NCBI GenBank assembly: GCA_905397405.1
Contig: CAJPVJ010000017.1
Location: forward strand, 1 to 64,000
Length of the DNA: 64,000 nucleotides
Direction: 5' to 3'
Origin: Oppiella nova
Lineage: Eukaryota > Arthropoda > Arachnida > Sarcoptiformes > Oppiidae
Part shown: positions 60,867-64,000 of the stretch, one piece after another
Numbering within the stretch: the first letter of the stretch is position 1
Layout: each line of letters starts with the position of its first letter
The notes under the pieces: generated by a model
Seen by the model: only the letters and a program-made list of their open reading frames with translations
What the model was told of the DNA's origin: nothing
The model's database searches: none
Position numbers and translations under genes: made by a program

Positions 60867-63800
60867 CTCATTTATGGAAAGAGTTTATAGAGGAGAGTGG
60901 AGTTGACTGAAGAGTAGACTATATATGTACTCATTTGCTCTTCTCATAAGGGATCGAATTATTGACATTTAATGTCAAAAAGAGAAAGAGTTTTGATATG
61001 AGTTTGTCATTACAATTGTATAGTATTTGATAGGATTTCGTTTTTATCTTCAAAGCATTTAGCGATGAGTTTTCTCTCATATAATAATCCCATTAAAAAT
61101 TAGAAAAATAGCATCAAAAGTGAGTGCAAGTGATGTGCACTCAATGCAAATGAGTGAAAATCAGTGCCAAATGATTGCTTATACACAGAGAGACAACAAT
61201 TTAGTCTAATATATCGATATTTTCTTGTTATAGCCTCTCATTAAACAATGATAACGAAGTTGTGACACAATATTATAACAATACAATTGTCTACAAATTT
61301 ATCGATTCATTCAAAAAGCTCTTTGTGTTTGGGGTTGTCTTCAAAAGCAATATTAGATAATAATTCTTCGCTATTATGACAATGACATCGATAAGTGCTT
61401 TTACATCCAATAAAGTGAACATTTTTTTCCTATCCTTCTCTGTATATAACTCTCATATATCTTGAGTATTAAAATTGATTCAAAACACTGTATCAACTCT
61501 CGAGAAAACATCTCTTCATTAATCACAAGCAAAAAGAGACAATAAATACAAAAATTTATTTAATAATAAATAAAATGTTTTAAAGCGAAAATCGGGTCAT
61601 TTAGGGAATGATTTACTGATTAAAACGAGTCATGCGTTAAATGATTTACGAAAAGTAATTACAAAATGTTTTTTTGAGTAAAAATAAAGATTTTTTCTTT
61701 TAATTAATATAATAGTGAATAGTATTATGTAATGAAATGTAATGTTTTGTATGAATAGAGGGTCGAAGACGAGGAGGAGAATGAAGACGACAAGAATGTG
61801 GACGTCGTCTCAGATGTCGGAGATAATGACAAAGAGGTCGACATCGAGAAGTCTAGCGATGCCTCCAATAGTGGACTCAATAACAGAGATTCCTCTGAAA
61901 GTTAGCATTCATTTCGTTATTCATTTATATTATATAATATAAAACATGAAACAATCAAATGTTATATAATTAACTGTAAATTGTTTTTTAAAATTTGTGT
62001 ATTTTTACGTTTTTTCACATTAAATATCCATTAGATTTAACAGTTATTTTGTAACGAATTATCTTTATTGTGGCTTAAAATGAGACAATTATTGCATACA
62101 AACGCTGCGTTGAATAGAAATGTTGTCATTATTTTGACACTCAATGAGAAGAATTACTGCTTGAAAGCGCCGTTCATTCATACAGTTATCGCAGACTATC
62201 TTATCTTTACATTCAATATATTAGTTATAAAATAGCTTTCATTTTGTTCACTAATTAGTTCAGAGAGACATAATTGGAGATAAAAATGTTTTTTTTGATC
62301 ATTTTTGATAAAACGGTGCAAATATTACCATTGTACAATATAAGGGAATATAAGGGAATTAAATATAGTTTTCATATGAAACAAAAATAAGCTAATTATA
62401 TGAAAAGTCAGTTGCAGTGAATTGTTGACCACTTTATTGTTTAGTAAATATAATGCAATTAAAAAAGGATTATTTGATATGTTTTGCATTCAACAGATTT
62501 TGTCATTCATATACGGATGATGGCTATAAATAGTAGTTTTGGGATCTATAATAGAGTAGAACTATACTGTAGTATAGAGTTGTGTTGAATGGAGTGTTTG
62601 GAAGTTATAATTCATAAACTTATTTATCATATAATGAGTTATCTTTTAGTCAAATCACTTTCACTCGACTCGAGTGTCTAATAATGCTTTACATCTGTTT
62701 TTGCCGAGACTTTAAGAGAAAAAGATTAAGTTTTTGTGCAATAAATCTATTGAATGATTCATAAACATTACGAATTAAAAGTGTTAATCCTTTATACAGT
62801 TATTGGCAGTTGAGTTGAGTTGAGTTAGTGTTTGAGTAGTGTTTGTCTGATTAGCAAACAATGGTTATATTGATTTTAATCAAACGAAGAGTTCAGTGTA
62901 TTCATAGGCTTATGCAATGGTTTGTGTGGACAATGCATATCACTATACAGTTTGACATTCAGTTAACTCTATATTAAAAGTTATTATGTTTTTCTTTATC
63001 ATAAACTATAGCCAAAGCTGGCAATGATGTGACAGATGGCCAAGATATAAAGCCACTCGAAAACGGATTATCATCTCAACAGTCAAATATTCACAATAAC
63101 AGGTATGTATGCATACCCTGTATATCAATATCTATATTTTGTTTTCATATGGCTTCCCAACACATGTTTTACAATAACATAAGAGAATTATATTGTTATT
63201 CTTAAAACACTTAAAAAGCACTTCAAAAATATATAGAATAAGTAGTAAAACAACATTCACTACATTTCACTGTTATCTCAAGTCCTCATAGCATGCCATT
63301 CACCACAACATCCAGACATACAATACACTATTGTATTGTATTATACGGAATATAACAGAATAATACACTTTTCAATACACTATCCATCGCTTTACTTGAG
63401 ATTCAATAATCAGATCACACTTTTTATGCCAATATATTCAATGGTTTTCTCTTTTATTCGTTCTATGGATAGAAATTTATATATAGAAAGAGTATTATTA
63501 TTATTGCAAATATTATATCAATAATATTCTTAACTGTGAAATAGAGTCGCGAAAAATGATGTCAAGTAGTGTTTTATTCCGGAAGACTAAACCTATTAAC
63601 TCGATATACATTATATCATATATTCAATACACTGTATATCTATGCCTATTGTTATGCCTTAAAGTGAAAAAGTTTAAAATGAATGCGAAAGCGATGATTA
63701 TATTTGTCGCTAAACTAAGGTTTCCAACTGAGAGGCCGTCAAAACTAAATGAAATACTAATCAACTTATAGTTCAGAGAAGTGAACAGTCGGTACACTCC

Positions 63801-64000
63801 GGAGTTCACTACACACATAAGAGGGAGAGAGGGAGAGAGAGAGAGAGAGCTTAAAATTAGGCAAATATATGGCATTTCATACATAACATATATACATTTT
63901 AGTTTTAATTCAATTAATATTTCAATTCAATTCACTTTTTGTATATTTAATAAGAGTTAAGTGTTTGGAGAGTGAGAAACGCATAGCAAATGTCAAAAGC
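55943..64000 (+). CDS. RNF220-like E3 ubiquitin ligase, N-terminal and middle part (continues past window)
   Basis: Exons: 55943-56309, 56485-56790, 57695-57827, 58915-59023, 59269-59311, 60428-60552, 61759-61900 and 63012-63102, phases consistent throughout. The N-terminus is Ser/Pro-rich. A middle segment, SSPPFKRKMLNISGDTD, corresponds loosely to the PAKRLKNC region of vertebrate RNF220. LTCPLCSISLEGVDISRH matches its CPICQVLLRPSELQEH zinc-binding motif. SRWETFQRVKQNRHSRL matches its RYQTFLRVRANRQTRL block closely, and is followed by the basic RQTRKKFETEEL. An acidic stretch (VEDEEENEDDKNVDVV) parallels the acidic segment before the RING. The catalytic RING domain should be on exons to the right. 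Known RNF220 ubiquitinates transcription regulators and stabilises beta-catenin. Introns here reach 1.2 kb, much longer than in neighbouring genes. The start is the first ATG of the open frame. Confidence 0.78.
56398..56433. repeat. (CT)n microsatellite in intron 1 of the RNF220-like gene
   Basis: 36-bp uninterrupted CT array in a 175-bp intron. It forms most of a pyrimidine-rich stretch about 50 bp before the acceptor at 56484. Confidence 0.95.
56791..57694 (+). other. RNF220-like intron 2, 904 bp
   Basis: AT-rich, gtaagt donor and gtgtag acceptor. No other gene or repeat recognised. Confidence 0.55.
57828..58914 (+). other. RNF220-like intron 3, 1087 bp
   Basis: Contains the CT array at 58092. 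The open frame around 58076-58360 is a by-product of that array. Confidence 0.55.
58092..58114. repeat. (CT)n microsatellite
   Basis: 23-bp CT array. Confidence 0.93.
59312..60427 (+). other. RNF220-like intron 5, 1116 bp
   Basis: AT-rich, without recognisable features. Confidence 0.5.
60553..61758 (+). other. RNF220-like intron 6, 1206 bp
   Basis: Contains the CT array at 60833. Otherwise AT-rich and featureless. Confidence 0.5.
60833..60867. repeat. (CT)n microsatellite with one interruption
   Basis: 35-bp CT array interrupted by an extra C near 60846. Confidence 0.93.
61901..63011 (+). other. RNF220-like intron 7, 1111 bp
   Basis: AT-rich. gttagc donor, actatag acceptor. Nothing else seen. 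Confidence 0.5.
63103..64000 (+). other. RNF220-like intron 8, open at window end
   Basis: No further exon with RING character appears before 64000. Contains the purine array at 63821. Confidence 0.45.
63821..63849. repeat. (GA)n microsatellite, interrupted by GG
   Basis: About 29-bp purine run of GA units with a GGG interruption, preceded by gagggagaga. Confidence 0.9.

Noticed and set aside
1-64000. tRNA, rRNA, CRISPR, retroelement or transposase genes
   Set aside because: None seen on either strand by eye. No B-box-like tRNA signal, spaced direct-repeat array or polymerase/transposase motif was recognised.

Overview
The window reads as AT-rich nuclear DNA of an arthropod, most likely a mite (Acari). 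That is inferred from gene families (gustatory and ionotropic receptors, a clip-like serine protease, a delta-type GST, an M13 peptidase), spliceosomal GT-AG introns (many 50-120 bp, some over 1 kb) and dense GA/CT microsatellites. I saw no bacterial genes, tRNA, rRNA, CRISPR array or recognisable transposase or reverse transcriptase. Gene models are hand-spliced from reading frame, splice sites and family conservation.

Left third (1-17.8 kb). The window opens inside an inverted duplication. An intact 3-exon membrane protein gene with sushi (CCP) modules lies on the minus strand (570-2372). Its first two exons and part of the third are repeated in opposite orientation at 51-614. There follow a complete 17-exon M13 metallopeptidase (3039-6555, +), a clip-like trypsin-type protease whose activation bond is Phe-Ile (7083-8710, +), a delta-like GST (8947-9751, -), an F-box/LRR protein (10482-12029, -), a small GPI-anchor-like Thr-rich protein (12872-13180, -), a 680-bp tandem duplication, and a nine-finger C2H2 zinc-finger gene (15820-17795, +).

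Middle (18-36 kb). A nested palindrome precedes a divergent ionotropic receptor (about 18.97-20.59 kb, +). Next come three paralogous small secreted six-cysteine proteins (21298-22102 +; 22553-23194 -; 23602-24260 -). They share exon 2 structure and a CKTYCR ... C-x(4-6)-C-x2-G-x-C pattern resembling a stand-alone ADAMTS-type cysteine-rich module. The conserved ER membrane complex subunit EMC1 (24560-27831, -) follows, then three gustatory-receptor-like genes (28743-30081 -, 31226-32741 -, 33937-35845 +). The last lacks the 93-bp exon that its neighbour has.

Right (36-64 kb). About 20 kb without a supported gene holds an exact 128-bp tandem duplication, a perfect palindrome whose loop copies a sequence 0.8 kb away, and a run of long GA/CT arrays. 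It leads to a long-intron gene starting at 55943 (+) that matches the N-terminal and middle parts of the RNF220 E3 ubiquitin ligase. The RING end lies beyond the window.

Functionally, housekeeping genes (EMC1, RNF220-like) are interspersed with environment-facing genes (chemoreceptors, detoxification, secreted proteases and Cys-rich proteins). A recurring structural theme is fold-back duplication: three palindromic events of different age in 41 kb.
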